From Eunapius fragilis (taxonomy: Eukaryota > Porifera > Demospongiae > Spongillida > Spongillidae), in contig OY811972.1 in NCBI GenBank assembly GCA_963681505.1, positions 2,268,163-2,332,162 of the forward strand: a stretch of DNA of 64,000 nt, in the 5' to 3' direction. A program made the translations under genes and the position numbers. Below, in pieces: positions 12,430 through 24,649 of this stretch (position 1 is its first letter; each line of letters begins with the position of its first letter). The notes under the pieces were generated by a model that was not told where the DNA came from, searched no databases, and worked only from the letters and a program-made list of their open reading frames with translations.

Positions 12430-12620
12430 ATCCATTGTTCAATGTAATTGGCTACGCAAATGCATGTCTGGGTTTCATGTAAGGTTTAAACTGTGGTGGG
12501 TGCATCCTTGATATATTCCTGGGAACTATCCTTTTCAACCAATAAACACATTCATAGGTATGTCTGTAAATATAATTTATACGTCTCGGAGTTGGTAGTG
12601 AGTGACAGGTGACTCCATCG
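12430..12620 (+). repeat. Dispersed repeat, matches 34915-35065
   Basis: Shared blocks in the same order: CAAATGCATGTCTGGGT, ACTGTGGTGGGTGCATCC, AACCAATAAACACATTCATA, GTTGGTAGTG and GACAGGTGA. No coding content was recognised. Confidence 0.7.
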
Positions 12621-13249
12621 TTACAGTGTCACATGTAAATCGTTGTCGTGGCGACAGATTTTCCTAAAGAAATTATGTTGCTCACGATTAGCGTAGCGAC
12701 GACATATCCTAAGGAAATTCTGTCGCCAGGAAATACTGTCGCTCGCATGCTCGATATATCATTTTGTAACGTTTTTCGAGATTTCACGGATCAGTCCGAA
12801 TATGACATACAACAAGCAATTTGCTGTAATCGAACATATCCTCCTCTTTATAATAAGAACGAAAGCGACTGTCTTAGTAGGAGAGAAAGAGTTTTGTTGT
12901 GAAGGAAGGAGTCCTTTTGATCGCGATAAAGAAGCTGGAGGAGAGTTTCACGTGATCTAAAAAAATATCTTCAGCTAACTGATTCGTAATCTGTATTTTG
13001 TGACCGAGAAGGATAAACAAAACGTTCTTGAAGGATGTCATTGCGCTGAACTTGGTGGTGGTTCCCTTTGAACGAGATAAAACGCTTTCCAAAATAGCAG
13101 AGAGGTTTTATTGGCGTGGAAAGGTAGATGACGTGAAATGAAGAATTTTGCAAGACGTGTGACAAGTGCCAAAGAGCAAACAGGTATATTTATGTACTGA
13201 TACTATTCTATGCGTATATCATTATGGTCCTATACATTTGTTCTTTCAC

Positions 13250-14120
13250 TGTGTATATTAGGACTTCTGCAGAAGGGAGAAGTATGGCACACCATAGGTG
13301 TAGATCTGACTGGTCCTAGCATTACCATGCAGAAACACCACGAAGAAATAAGCTTATAATGACTGTCACTTGTCTATTTTCCAGGTGGCCTGAAGCAACA
13401 GCCCTCCCTAATAAGACTGCCATTGGAGTTGCTGAGTTTCTTTTCCACTGTTTTACCAGACAATAGATCGAGGACAAGAATTTTTTTAACAAAGTACCTT
13501 ATAAGCAGTCACATGTACATGTATGTTAAAATGAAATTGTTTTTCTTAACGATGAATTGTGCAGATTCACTGGAGGAAAGTTTAAACTGACAAGTGCATA
13601 TCATCCTGAGAGCAATGGTTTGGATGAGCGGTTCAACCGAACACTTCAGCGTCAGTTACTGAAGTTTGTTGATTCAGAGCAAACAAATTGGGATCAGTAT
13701 CTCTATTCAAGATTAAACTTTTCTGGTGTATGGCAGACATGCGGACAGCAATTTTGAAAGAAAACTGAGGTATTTTCCATTAAATACAGACATGCAGGCA
13801 ATGATAAATGTGCGAAAATAGGCTTTGCAAATTACTCAGTGCAGGCATACTGTGATGTGGCACACAACATTGATAAAGGAATAAAGGACTATGCAAAGTG
13901 GGAGCTGTTGTGCTACTAAGAAATAGCTATGAAACTAACCAAAAGGTTTCCAAACTGAAGAGGACTTCACGAGGTTCTTTCTAAGCTCTCACATGTCTAG
14001 AAACTTACAAAGTTTTGGCTCAAAAGTTCAATAGATCATGGCTGAAACTATACCATCAGAATGGTTTTTTGAAAATGTGTGTATTTTGTGCTTTCAAATT
14101 TTATTTTACGCAGCACCAAA
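13250..14120 (+). mobile_element. Integrase fossil (Ty3/gypsy-type LTR element or a Ginger-like relative)
   Basis: Two segments read as pieces of a retroviral-type integrase core. Near 13280-13440 there is VWHTIGVDLTGP followed by RWPEATALPNKT. At 13557-13740 there is a stretch with SAYHPESNGLDERFNRTLQR. A degraded downstream part near 13880-14060 looks like the region after the core. The element is clearly broken, with several interruptions. No long terminal repeats, reverse transcriptase or gag were recognised. The same integrase type is shared by LTR elements and by Ginger cut-and-paste elements, so the family is left open. Old rather than recent. Confidence 0.65.
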
Positions 14121-15002
14121 AGCTGAGTTGGACAAAGGTCAGTAAATTAAAGACAGATCTAACTTCCAAAGTGTCTGAAGATGCAAAAGATATACTAGGC
14201 CACTTTGCTCAAGTACAGCTTGTACCACTTGCATGACAATAATAATTGGGGGCATGTTTATAATTACATAAACGCATTTTACTCGTGTAATTACCTGAAG
14301 ATGCAGAGGGTAGTTCACAACCAGTATTGGAGCCAGGTATTGTGTAACTGAGTACATGTGCATGGGTAACAGAAATAATCACATGATTGATGAGTAACAC
14401 ATACTTTACTATTGCATTCCCTGAAGATGCGCAGTTGATGAAATTGTTGGTGGAAGAGATGCATGGCGGTGTCAGTGAAGACAGTAACTACTAGAGCAGT
14501 GTCCTGGAAGAACAGCTTTATTCTCCAAGCCTTATTCGTCTATGGAGGTCTGCTGCTTGCATAATGCATTATGAAGCCAAAGAAGACTTTAATGTACGTG
14601 TACCCTTAATCACAGTGATTGTAACAAAGCATAACGTTTAAATATATTTAGTTATGAAACAGGATGCAGTCTTTGATATGCAAGACGGAGAGTTTGCGTT
14701 GAGCAAAGACACCAATGTGGCCTTATGGATAGACTACCGTACCTTCTATGGTGAGTATCGGTTAAAAGGAGTTGTTTAGTTTAGGTTAGGCAGCATTTAA
14801 GTTATAGGAAGGTTGCCACGCGGGGGAAAAAAAAAATTATTTTATTTTCTTTGATACTTGGCCAGAGCACTGCTCATGCACTCTATTGTTTTTACGTTAT
14901 TCGGATAACTCGTCTCTGCGAAAAGAAATGAACATTTTTGCATCCTTCTGGTTGCGGCGTAAGAAGGGCGTGGTTTTAACGTGACGTCAAAAAAGGAACG
15001 TC

Positions 15003-15365
15003 TTGTTCATCGAGTATAGGACAATGAGCGATGGTAGCAGTGACACAGGTGATCTTGACCTTTCCTGTTCATTTCCTTCGGTGGACAGTGATCAGTCAGA
15101 AGTTTCAGAACTTGAAGATACTCCTGGAACAATCGAACCATATCAGTTCAAGCCTCTGGCTAGCGAATCAGAAAGCCATACAGAACCAGAGGCGGACCTA
15201 GTTGATGAAGACAACTCCGGAGATGATGATCACAGTAGAAACTGGTAGGAACCAGCATGTATATATGAGCCTGTAGACAACAATTTTACAGCTATGTACT
15301 TACTCCGAACACGAAGGATTTGACTCCGTCTGTCTGAACGTATGGCCCGGTATGGGTGCTACAAG
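15003..15365 (+). pseudogene. 5' fragment of a P2RX7-intracellular-domain-like gene
   Basis: An 81-residue frame (15003-15248) is acidic and Ser-rich and contains IEPYQFKPLASESE; the EPYQFEP-type motif is typical of the N-terminal part of invertebrate proteins with the Cys-rich domain named after the P2X7 receptor tail. A second piece near 15295-15345 reads EHEGFDSVCLNVW, which fits the end of that domain (CITEHEGFxxVCL in the family). The Cys-rich core (CQCGNC) between them is missing. The start sits directly behind the left 200-bp inverted end. Family assignment is from motif memory. Confidence 0.5.
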
Positions 15366-15699
15366 CAGCTTACTTTAATCATAGATTGATCAAGATTTGA
15401 TAACTCCATTTATCAAACTTCAGCAGTACATTTTGAGCCTCCAGAACTAGATTTAATAATTACAATTGCACTAAAAGGTGTATCAATGATCTTATGAAAT
15501 ATAAATAGTCATTAGTTGTAATTACCTTAATTATGATTGATGCATGCACATTCACAACGACCTAATTGTGGTTACCTCTTAGGTACAGCTAGAAAAAAAG
15601 CAATGCAATCTTAGCCTCATTGTGCACAATATTCATGTTACTATACTTGTATTACACCTATATAACGTCATTCTTAACCTATATATAAGTGCCGAGAGT

Positions 15700-18270
15700 C
15701 ACCTAACGTTTTTGTTAGGTAAACCTAGCATCAAATATTAGGTATACCTAACAGTTTACCTATGGTCCAGAGCTTGTGTAGATTATGAATATTGTTAATC
15801 GCTACTAATTATTACTATGTATGGAGAAGTAAAGTACAATGAATTGATCAAGTTACATAAGTTCAAAGCAGTTACAAAGTTACATAAGTTCAAAGGAGTT
15901 TAGAATGGTTGATTCAGCTGATGAATCTGTATACACAAGCTACCAGAGTTTGGGCCACAAATAGCGAATGGCTTGTTCCATTGCCTGTTACTGCACTTCA
16001 CACAAACATAATTTGCAACTGGTGCAGGCTTTGGACATACTCTACATCTTGCTGCACTACCATGCATTCTCTGGTGTTTTGCATATGACCTCTTTGTCTT
16101 ACTTCAGCGATATATTGGCTTAAAGGGAGCACATCATGAGTTTCACTGCTGCACTCGACCTCCTGATCCTCCGCTTCTTCTTCCACTGACTCTATACTTC
16201 TCTTCCTAGATGATGCTGTATATGCTGTCTGCACAGGAGCCCCTTGCCGATTGTTTGACAGCAACTGCATAACTAGGGAGTCAAGAAACTTCTTGTGACT
16301 GGGTGTTAAAGAGTGTTGATTGAAACAGCAGTATACTTTGTAAGCATCTACTTCAATGATGCCCAGTACAGTGCAGAAACATCGGAACCACCAATCATTG
16401 GTACCAACAGAATCCTCTAAATGTAGAGATCCTTGGCGTAGATGATTATGCACATCAATTATGCATGCTGCATCAAAATAACTCTTAATTGCCTGTGTTC
16501 TGGGAACTATTCGGGTTATTACTTCACTTTCACCAGTTCCCTCATTTAGGATCCACCATTTCTTAACATGATCATCAACCTTCAAAGTATGGTTCCATGA
16601 GGATACCAAACCTTTCTTTGGCACTCCAACACTGCCAGGTTCATTCCAGGCATGGCCATATATTTCTCTCTCCTTTAAATTCATAAAAAATGCATGGCGA
16701 GTAGTGATAGTATCACCTCGCTGAGCTGTCACAGACCAACCACATCATTCAGAAACTTCTTTGGGAAGCCTTTTGTGGCATTCTTTACCATACCCGTGAA
16801 ATAAGTACCATCTGCAAGCAATGCTCTTGCAGTTTGAAATGAGGCGAAATAGCTGTCCCCATAAACAACATGGCCTCTGCCATGTAGGAATTCTGTTAAC
16901 CTGAGAGTTAATGCTACATGCTTAGGATACTGATCACAGTACTTCTTGCTTGCCATGAGCTCTGCACCTTCCTGGATAATTCCAGTATTGACATCAGCCA
17001 CATCCTTGTACTCAATGCCAACTCCACAAGGCTTCCGAATTATTTTTGTCAGAGATGTGGAACGCCCTCAGGTGTGCCTTCAAACATGGGAATCCATTTT
17101 CCCATGCTTTCATCCATCACCACTTCTGTTCCAGGCTTCACATTCTGCATCCTTGTTGTGTTGAAGGCACTAATCAAACCTCTGACAGCATCCCAGATGT
17201 GTTCATTCACTGTAGGTGGCCACAGTTTCAGATATTTCTTCCAGTATAAAAAGCGATCACGTGACAATCCAAATCTTCGTAACAAATCCAATGGCTGGCA
17301 AAAACATGAGCTTTTGACACTCCACAAGTCTTTAATATTGCTTCGTCCAGCTAAACTTGACCCAAGCAAAATGCCCATACATTGGAGAAACTCATACTCA
17401 GTAAAAGGATGTATATTGTGAGGTAAACTCTCATCGGTCCAGCGCAAAACCCCATCACCTCCAAGGAAAAACTGAAATGGGAACATAATGTTCCAGCAGT
17501 CCAGTGCAGTTCTGAACTCAGCTACTTCCAGACCACTTGGCCAATTGATTGCACACTGCTTCCATGTAAATCCATCCTTGGATCTTTGATCCACAGTCAC
17601 CCCATCATCTAACACAGTCCATTTTATTATTTCGTCCCCCAGTTTTAGCTGCAATGAATCATATTCTTCTCCATGTGTTTCGTCCTCTTCAATGTCTTGC
17701 TGATGTGCGTTATCCTCCTCCTCGTGCTGGTCTTCTTCATCTGGCAGAGGCACAGCGGTCCCCGCTGGTGGTACAGCGCTCCCTGTAGATGTAAGCACTT
17801 CCCTTGCAGCTGGTTTCCAGAACGCTCGCCCGTGATCAAATTCTAGGTTCTGATCTCCTATCATCCATCCTACCCTCCATTTGGACTTAGTGGGCTTCAA
17901 AGGCACCTTGCCTTCAATATTAGCAGTTCTCCATTCTGCACCAAACGCTCGCATTAGAGTATCCTTAGCTTTGTTAAGCTGGCTACCATTGGCGCGGACA
18001 ATTTCACCTACCTCTGGAACAGGAAAAGTGCTTACTTTGCGCTTAGTACGGGGCGCATTTAGCCTCGATCCAGATGCCATCCTCGTTTAAATCCGTGCGT
18101 GTTTGCATACTATTCACGTGCGAATCATACATGTTTACATAGCACTCAGGTGATGATTGTTGCCTAGTAACATGCGGTTATACTGCGATGTTGAAAGTAG
18201 CGGTACCTGTTAGGTAACCGTATACCCAACAAATGTTGCTAGGTTTACCTAGCATTAACCTACATTAACT
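15700..18270 (-). mobile_element. piggyBac-like DNA transposon, nested
   Basis: The ends share an inverted motif: AGGTAAACCTAGCA near 15717 and its complement near 18238, each followed inward by GGTATAC and TAACAG-type blocks. A nearly complete piggyBac transposase lies between on the minus strand. TTAA sites lie close to both ends (for example 15673 and 18255), but I cannot fix the exact termini. A further end-like motif at 19058-19100 (TTAGGTACACCTAACG, GGTATACCTAACG) and an N-terminal fragment at 19474-19885 point to a second, truncated copy. Confidence 0.75.
15998..18080 (-). pseudogene. piggyBac-type transposase (DDE_Tnp_1_7), two frameshifts
   Basis: The first frame (18080-17049) begins MASGSRLNAPRTKRKV, has an acidic linker and carries VVMDESMGKW with the first catalytic Asp. 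The second (to 16729) has HVVYGDSYFAS with the second Asp. The third (16732-15998) has the long C-terminal half with FDAACIIDVHNHLRQG, where a further conserved Asp lies. The frame shifts by one base near 17050 (after the GTPEGVP stretch) and near 16735 (after NDVVG); otherwise the frames are open and well conserved, so the copy is young or the shifts are assembly errors. The usual C-terminal Cys-rich RING-like finger is not obvious. It cuts and reinserts DNA at TTAA in its working form. Confidence 0.88.
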
Positions 18271-18350
18271 TTCTGATCGTTAAGGTTTTAACATTTGAGC
18301 TTTTGTACGGTTAAAGATCAACCCCCCTTTTAACATCTTTTGTGCATGTT

Positions 18351-19016
18351 TATCGGAAGTTTCGTTAGAAACTTCCATATAGGATTTGACCACGACTATG
18401 AATGTCATTAAAAAAACGCGACCCGTCTGTAACAACACTACCGACGATCGGATCGTGTAGCTTGTTTTAGCAATCGATCTAGAAGTCAAAAATGAGTAGT
18501 TTCGTTTTTGTTTCATGTCGCTGAACCGCGTGGTTGTTGAGAACAAGAGTGTACTGCCCGTCCTCGTACCCAGTCTCGGAACAAGGGGCGGGTCGTCTTC
18601 TTATTCTTCTTCTTCTCCTCCTTCTTCTTGGCAACGCATAACTCAGGACAGGAACATTTCCAAGCGATGAAAATTTCACCAATAGCTTCAGAATCGGCTG
18701 GAGGACTCGCTCTTATATAAAAATTAAGAAAACAAGTAAATAAAAACATTCTCTACGAGAAAGTTGGTGGGATATAGGATTTGATTATGACATTGGTGGT
18801 GTAAAAAGCAAGGAAACAAGGTCTTATCAGAAGGGAAAATGTCATAGTCCTATATTTAGCACACAAACAACACATGCCTTAGAAATGTGCTAAATATAGG
18901 ACTATGACATTTTCCCTTTTGATAAGACCTTGTTTCCTTGCTTTTTACACCACCAATGTCATAATCAAATCCTATATCCCACCAACTTTCTCGTAGAGAA
19001 TGTTTTTATTTACTTG
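18351..19016 (-). repeat. Palindromic-unit repeat, copy 2 (palindrome 18734-19016)
   Basis: End hairpin GGAAGTTTC...GAAACTTCC at 18355-18376, then ATATAGGATTTGACC, a body with GACATTCATAGT-type, CGCGTGGTTGTTGAGAAC and GCATAACTCAGGAC blocks, then a 283-bp palindrome whose arms differ at about one base. It is nested inside the 14.8-23.5 kb element, to the right of the piggyBac copy. Confidence 0.88.
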
Positions 19017-19057
19017 TTAAATTTATCCTTATGGCTTCATAACTACAATACGTTGCA

Positions 19058-19886
19058 TATTGTTAGGTACACCTAACGAATAGGGGGTATACCTAACGTC
19101 CGGCGTTTATAGATTAAGAGTATTTTCATCAGGGTAATCAATGATACAGCAGAAAGCAGTATTGAAAGGAACCGTTTATTGGTCTGGGTACATGTACGTG
19201 TCAATTCCCTTGGCACAAGCATTAAATACTCGCTCCATGCATGGTGATAATTGATGCACCTTGACTTGCGTGCTGATGTGATGCTGCACACAGCAATCAC
19301 CATTCGTTGGTGTTGTTTAGTATACACCTTGTTCATGTCTTGCAGTACATCACAGCCATTTTCCTGCATACATGACATCTAAATAAGGCCTTCTTGCTAC
19401 CACTGGTGTCTTCTTACTTCTAACATACTTGCAGGGGTGTTCAGCAAGCAGAACAATATCATGAGCCAATGATTCATCTACATCTATTATCGACTATGCC
19501 TATGGTCCATTCGATGCCTTTGACAACTAACGGGTCGATTGATGGTGGTTCCCCGCCTTTTTCCATTTCTGGTTCCGCCTCTGCTAGCTCTTCTGCCGGA
19601 AGCTCTTCGTCTGAATCATGTTCAGCCATGACTACATCATCTTTCGATCTCCTCAACAGACCCAGCTTTCTCCAGTACCTTAGAACTGTGAACGGATTCG
19701 CCGATTTTGACATCGTCCCAGTGTACCCTCCATTTGCACCAACGTCCACTACCCTTTGAAGCTATAATTTTACCTGAAAGCTCTTTGGCCTTTGCATTAG
19801 CCCCGTAGCGTTGTGTAGCTAGCTTTTTGCCCTTCGCCGCTGCTGCAGTTGGCTGTACTCTGTCCCCAACCTTTGGCGCTTTCATT
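19058..19886 (-). pseudogene. Second piggyBac-like copy, N-terminal transposase fragment
   Basis: The minus strand from 19885 reads MKAPKVGDRVQPTAAAAKG and continues with KWRVHWDDVKIGE, paralleling the N-terminal region of the neighbouring transposase (VGEIVRANGSQLNKAK, KWRVGWMIGDQ). After one frame change near 19640-19680 it goes on with an acidic linker (SDEELPAEELAEAEPEME) and EWTIGIVDN, then is lost. The catalytic core is absent. End-like motifs at 19058-19100 fit one terminus. Confidence 0.6.
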
Positions 19887-20062
19887 GTACCGAAGCGTAA
19901 ACTTTCTGTATAACTGCTGCCCTACTCCACACCCCAACTCCAGGTAATGAAATTGGCAAAACACTTACTGAATACGATCATTAGTACGCTAGAGATCAAT
20001 GCCAATAGGTTTTTAACGCAAATCACTCTAGCTCCACGAAAGACAAATCGAAAACAAAAATT

Positions 20063-20098
20063 GATAACCCCGGTTATCGTACAATAACTGGGGTTATC
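20063..20098. repeat. Short inverted repeat (hairpin)
   Basis: GATAACCCCGGTTATC-type arm faces a complementary arm GGGGTTATC around a short centre. It may mark a transposon end; function unknown. Confidence 0.5.
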
Positions 20099-20639
20099 AT
20101 TGCAATGTATGGTTAACTATCGTTAACCACTATGGTAGCATTGAAGAAAGAGAAATACACGAGTAAGAAACAGTAAAAAAAAAATTTGCATGTACTGCTC
20201 CATGTTCTTTTTCTTTCGATAGGCAATATCGATTTATTGCATACAGACAACTGGTTGCTTGGTGTTGGGGATGGCTTGGTCGACAAGTTCGAGTAGTACT
20301 TCCAAGCTGTGCTGTGAATAAAATTAGGACTGTATTTCCATCCACTAGCTATGCTGGATTTAAGTATCCGCAGATGTAGGTTATAAGAGTATACTGTGCA
20401 CACATAAATCATATTTGTCTGTCTCACTTATTGCTAAATCTACTTCTGTGTCTTACTACGGCAGTGATTTTGTCAGGCTTCTCATAGAAACTGCTAAGGC
20501 TATGAGGTTGTGAGAGTTGTTGCGTATAGAGCTAGGGGCATGGAATGTCATGGTCACATATTCTCACTGTTTCATTCACAAGTTCACTGGTGTAACCAGC
20601 AATAAAGAATGTAGCGAATGGTTTGTGTGGTGTTTTTAT

Positions 20640-23319
20640 TTGTATACAATTACCATATGTTGGATCCGTCAAAACTTTTCAAATAATGTGGCCAACCTTC
20701 TTGTACTTCGGGAACACAATATCATATCTCTCTTCACCCTTCTTGGAGACAGCCTGCTCTCGATTCGAATTTTCATTGAAGTGCAGCGCAGCTAGCTTTA
20801 ACCTGTGTAGATTACAAGTTGTCCTGATACATGAATGAAGAGAGTAAAGAGAAGTGTTAGAAAGGTGTGTGCATATGTTTGAAAGTGTGTTTGATTACCT
20901 GCGCTGCATTCCCTCGTATGAAAATGCAGTAGATTTGGGTGCAAAATGAATTATGATGACACTGTGAAATGCTTCCAATGATGATGTTTGGTATATTGGA
21001 GACAATTTTGCTATATCTTTCTTCAATTTACTATTCAATATTAGAGCTGAAATTTTTTCGCTGGCCTTTGAATCTATAATAACATGCTTTGTCATAAAAT
21101 ATTATGTGCATGCATGCATTTTACTTACGCCTCTTGAACCATTTCTTTGCTCTGACTTGCGCAACTAGTCTTCCATGTGTACAATTTGCGTACAGCTTAC
21201 TGTGTCCGCCGTGCTTATTGTGAATGTGGTTTTCAAGTGACAACCACTTTGCCACAACTGCATCACCATCACCACAAGGAGTGGACAACACACACCAGTA
21301 GATATGGTTTACCATGCTCCGTTCCCACTCTCCAACAAGTTTGAAATCCTTTTGCTTTGCTAATGCCTTCACTTTCTTTCGGAAACCTTTTTAGATTTAG
21401 AAAGAAAAATCAAAACCAACAATATTGAGTTCTATTGAGTGATATTACAACATACCTTAGCTACATGCCAAACATCGTAATAGTGCATAATTGCTCTCGT
21501 ATATGCTTTGTAATCTGTTGGTGCCTATCTGTAACTAGCATCCCAACCTGAAGTTTCATCTCATCCAAAAATTTCAAAACACGCTGAAGACCTTCTTTCT
21601 CCATATTATTACTGCAGCCAATCTCATTACTCTGCAATAAACTGTTGTGAAAATCATACTAATGATAACTGTACTAACCTGAACCAGTTTAAAGTCAATG
21701 ATCTTGTTGCAAGTTAATTCTAGCACAAAATATGACCATACTTTGCACTATGACCAGGGCTGTCTGATCTTCCATCACCAGCCTGTATCAGAGGATCCCC
21801 TTTATCTTTCAGCGATTTCAATAGCAACTCTTGACTACGTTTCCAAACAAAATCAACTGATGGTTGAAGATACTGGGTCTGATGGCGAAAGAATGTTCTT
21901 TGACTGATGGTATTAAACATCTTCAGAGCAGTGGCTGGAAGAGCACCGGAATAAAAAATTGCAGCAGGGGTTAGGATATTGCGAGCTGGAATATTTCCAA
22001 TGTATGGCTGGCTCTCCCAAGTGCGGTTCTTGTCACAGTTGGTGCATGCCTGAATTATACGCAACAATGAACCAGTTACTAGCTTTGTAACTTTTGTTGG
22101 ATGGAAACAGTGTATCATGAAGAAAATGATGATAGGAGAGCTGTCTCAAACACCAAATAGACTATTTGTCTGTTAGGTTTGCTGGTTGATGTTGGTAATT
22201 CCTGGGATCTGAAAGCAAATAAACATCATTATTGTAATAAGAAGTAGCTGCATTTTTATGAGCAGCATGCATGCATGGCACATGTATGTACAGCCATACA
22301 GTACCACATTTATAGTGCATTATGAATGCATTGACACAAATCTACTAACATCAAACTGCTCTGGCTTTCTTGTGAAAGGTGATATGATTCCACTGATGAA
22401 GAGCCTGTTTCATGATGAGCAACTGAAAATTCAGAGTCGAACATTGAACTGAAATTTCCCAATGGAGTTGACATAAACAATGGTGTTCCCATGTCATGTT
22501 GTACAGATGCATCCACCAATAATGAGAAATCTGAACTGTGAAAATCACACTGTACTCCAACATCAATAACAATTGGTCTGGTGTCCACCTGCACTTCTAG
22601 TTATGAATTAGAAAGGTTACATATGAAAATCTAGAAAAAGTACTAATGCCTACCTTTACAAATTGATTTCGGAACTACTTGAGTCTTAGCATTCCTTCTC
22701 AATGTAGAAGTATTTGTGCATGTTTGAACTGAAATACTTCGGCTATAACACTGAGACTCAACTGGAGAGTGTTCAGGGACCTCAGCGGGGGGATATGAGA
22801 CAGGTGTTTCAGCATCAAGCACAGCTGGTACTACAAGTAGTTCCGTGACAATCTGTACACAATGGTATAATCAAGGTTCTATTCAACTGGCCTGATCGCT
22901 AACTCACCTCGTGTCTCTCTCTCTCTCTCTTCTCTACAGCTCATCTTTTTCGTTTGCATACTGTATTCTCAGCCTTTGGGCTGGAATCTGCTGTCGTTTT
23001 GAGGCGCTTGCGATGTCGACGGTTGATCCTCGTGCACCAGCTCTGACGATTACCTATGAAATATAGTGGGAACAACCCCAGGCCTCAATCTCTTCCTTTC
23101 TTAATTCCGAACTGTGACGCAAGGGCTGAATCAACTTCAAAGCAGTCCTCATTAAAATGATCACTGCAAAGATACGAGTGATCGGTTGCCTTCCACTGAT
23201 CATGAGCTCGAGTTCGCTGAACTTGCTTTTCCCATTGTCGCATCGCTTGGAAACTTAAATAGGCTTACGCGATCGTTGGGACTATTGGAACAACCAGCAG
23301 CCACACATCTATTTACCAT
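20640..23319 (-). pseudogene. THAP-domain DDE transposase gene (Kolobok-like), multi-exon, decayed
   Basis: Exons on the minus strand: 23319-23054 (THAP finger, MVNRCVAAGCSNSPNDR...FKFPSD, later SYLCSDHFNEDCFE and RPGVVPTIF); Ser-rich exon(s) within about 22594-22310; about 22196-21679 (CTNCDKNRTWESQPYIGNIP, ISQRTFFRHQ, GDGRSDSPGHSAKYG); 21631-21456 (NEIGCSNNMEKEGL, VTDRHQQI, YYDVWHVAK); 21386-21129 (LVGEWERSMVNHIYWC, AKWLSLENHIHN); 21065-20899 (SPIYQTSSLEAFHS, HFAPKSTAFSYEGM); 20802 to about 20640 (LAALHFNENSNREQA). The Asp of GDGRSD, the Asp of TDRH and the Glu of SSLEAFH are the likely catalytic triad. Splice sites are mostly intact, but at least four frame changes and an early stop near the C-terminus mark it as broken. 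Confidence 0.72.
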
Positions 23320-23599
23320 TTGTGAGTTCCTTTTCTGACGTCACGTTGATACAACACCCACTTTTCGCCACAATCGAGAACGGATGCAATTAACGCAAAA
23401 GAAAAAGATCCTTTATTTTTTCAGAAACGCGGGGTGCGAAAGATGTAAAAACAATGCAATGAGTAGTACTCTGGCCAAGCTTTTTAAAAAAGCACAAAAA
23501 ATGCATGCTTTTATTTCGTGGCAGACTCCCTTTAAGGCAAATGCGCGAGCCCAAGAGAGTGCCCCATGCATGCTAATCAAACCGCAACGTAATTTGCTA

Positions 23600-24592
<993 letters not shown>

Positions 24593-24649
24593 ATCGCGAA
24601 CACACCGGGTAGGCTCCCTATATACATGCAGTTCATGACTCTGTATTAA

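Larger units (their letters stand above)
14801..23531. mobile_element. Candidate composite Kolobok-like DNA transposon bounded by TTAA
   Basis: Both ends, read inward, share TGCCACG, GGCCAGAG, TGTTTTTAC and CGTGACGTCA over about 200 bp, as diverged terminal inverted repeats. The right end starts TTAA then AGGGAGTCTGCCACG (TTAA at 23532-23535). The left end has TTAA at 14797-14800, five bases before AGGAAGGTTGCCACG. TTAA target duplication and a THAP-bearing DDE transposase are known for Kolobok. Inside are a P2RX7-like gene fragment (left, plus strand) and the THAP/DDE gene (right, minus strand), with a piggyBac element and a palindromic unit nested between. It could instead be two facing elements of one family. 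Confidence 0.5.

Noticed and set aside
13250-14120. Search for long terminal repeats or other parts around the integrase fossil
   Set aside because: No matching flanking repeats, reverse transcriptase or gag were seen nearby, so no larger element is claimed.
16918-17421. 167-codon plus-strand frame
   Set aside because: It is the shadow of the piggyBac transposase on the opposite strand.
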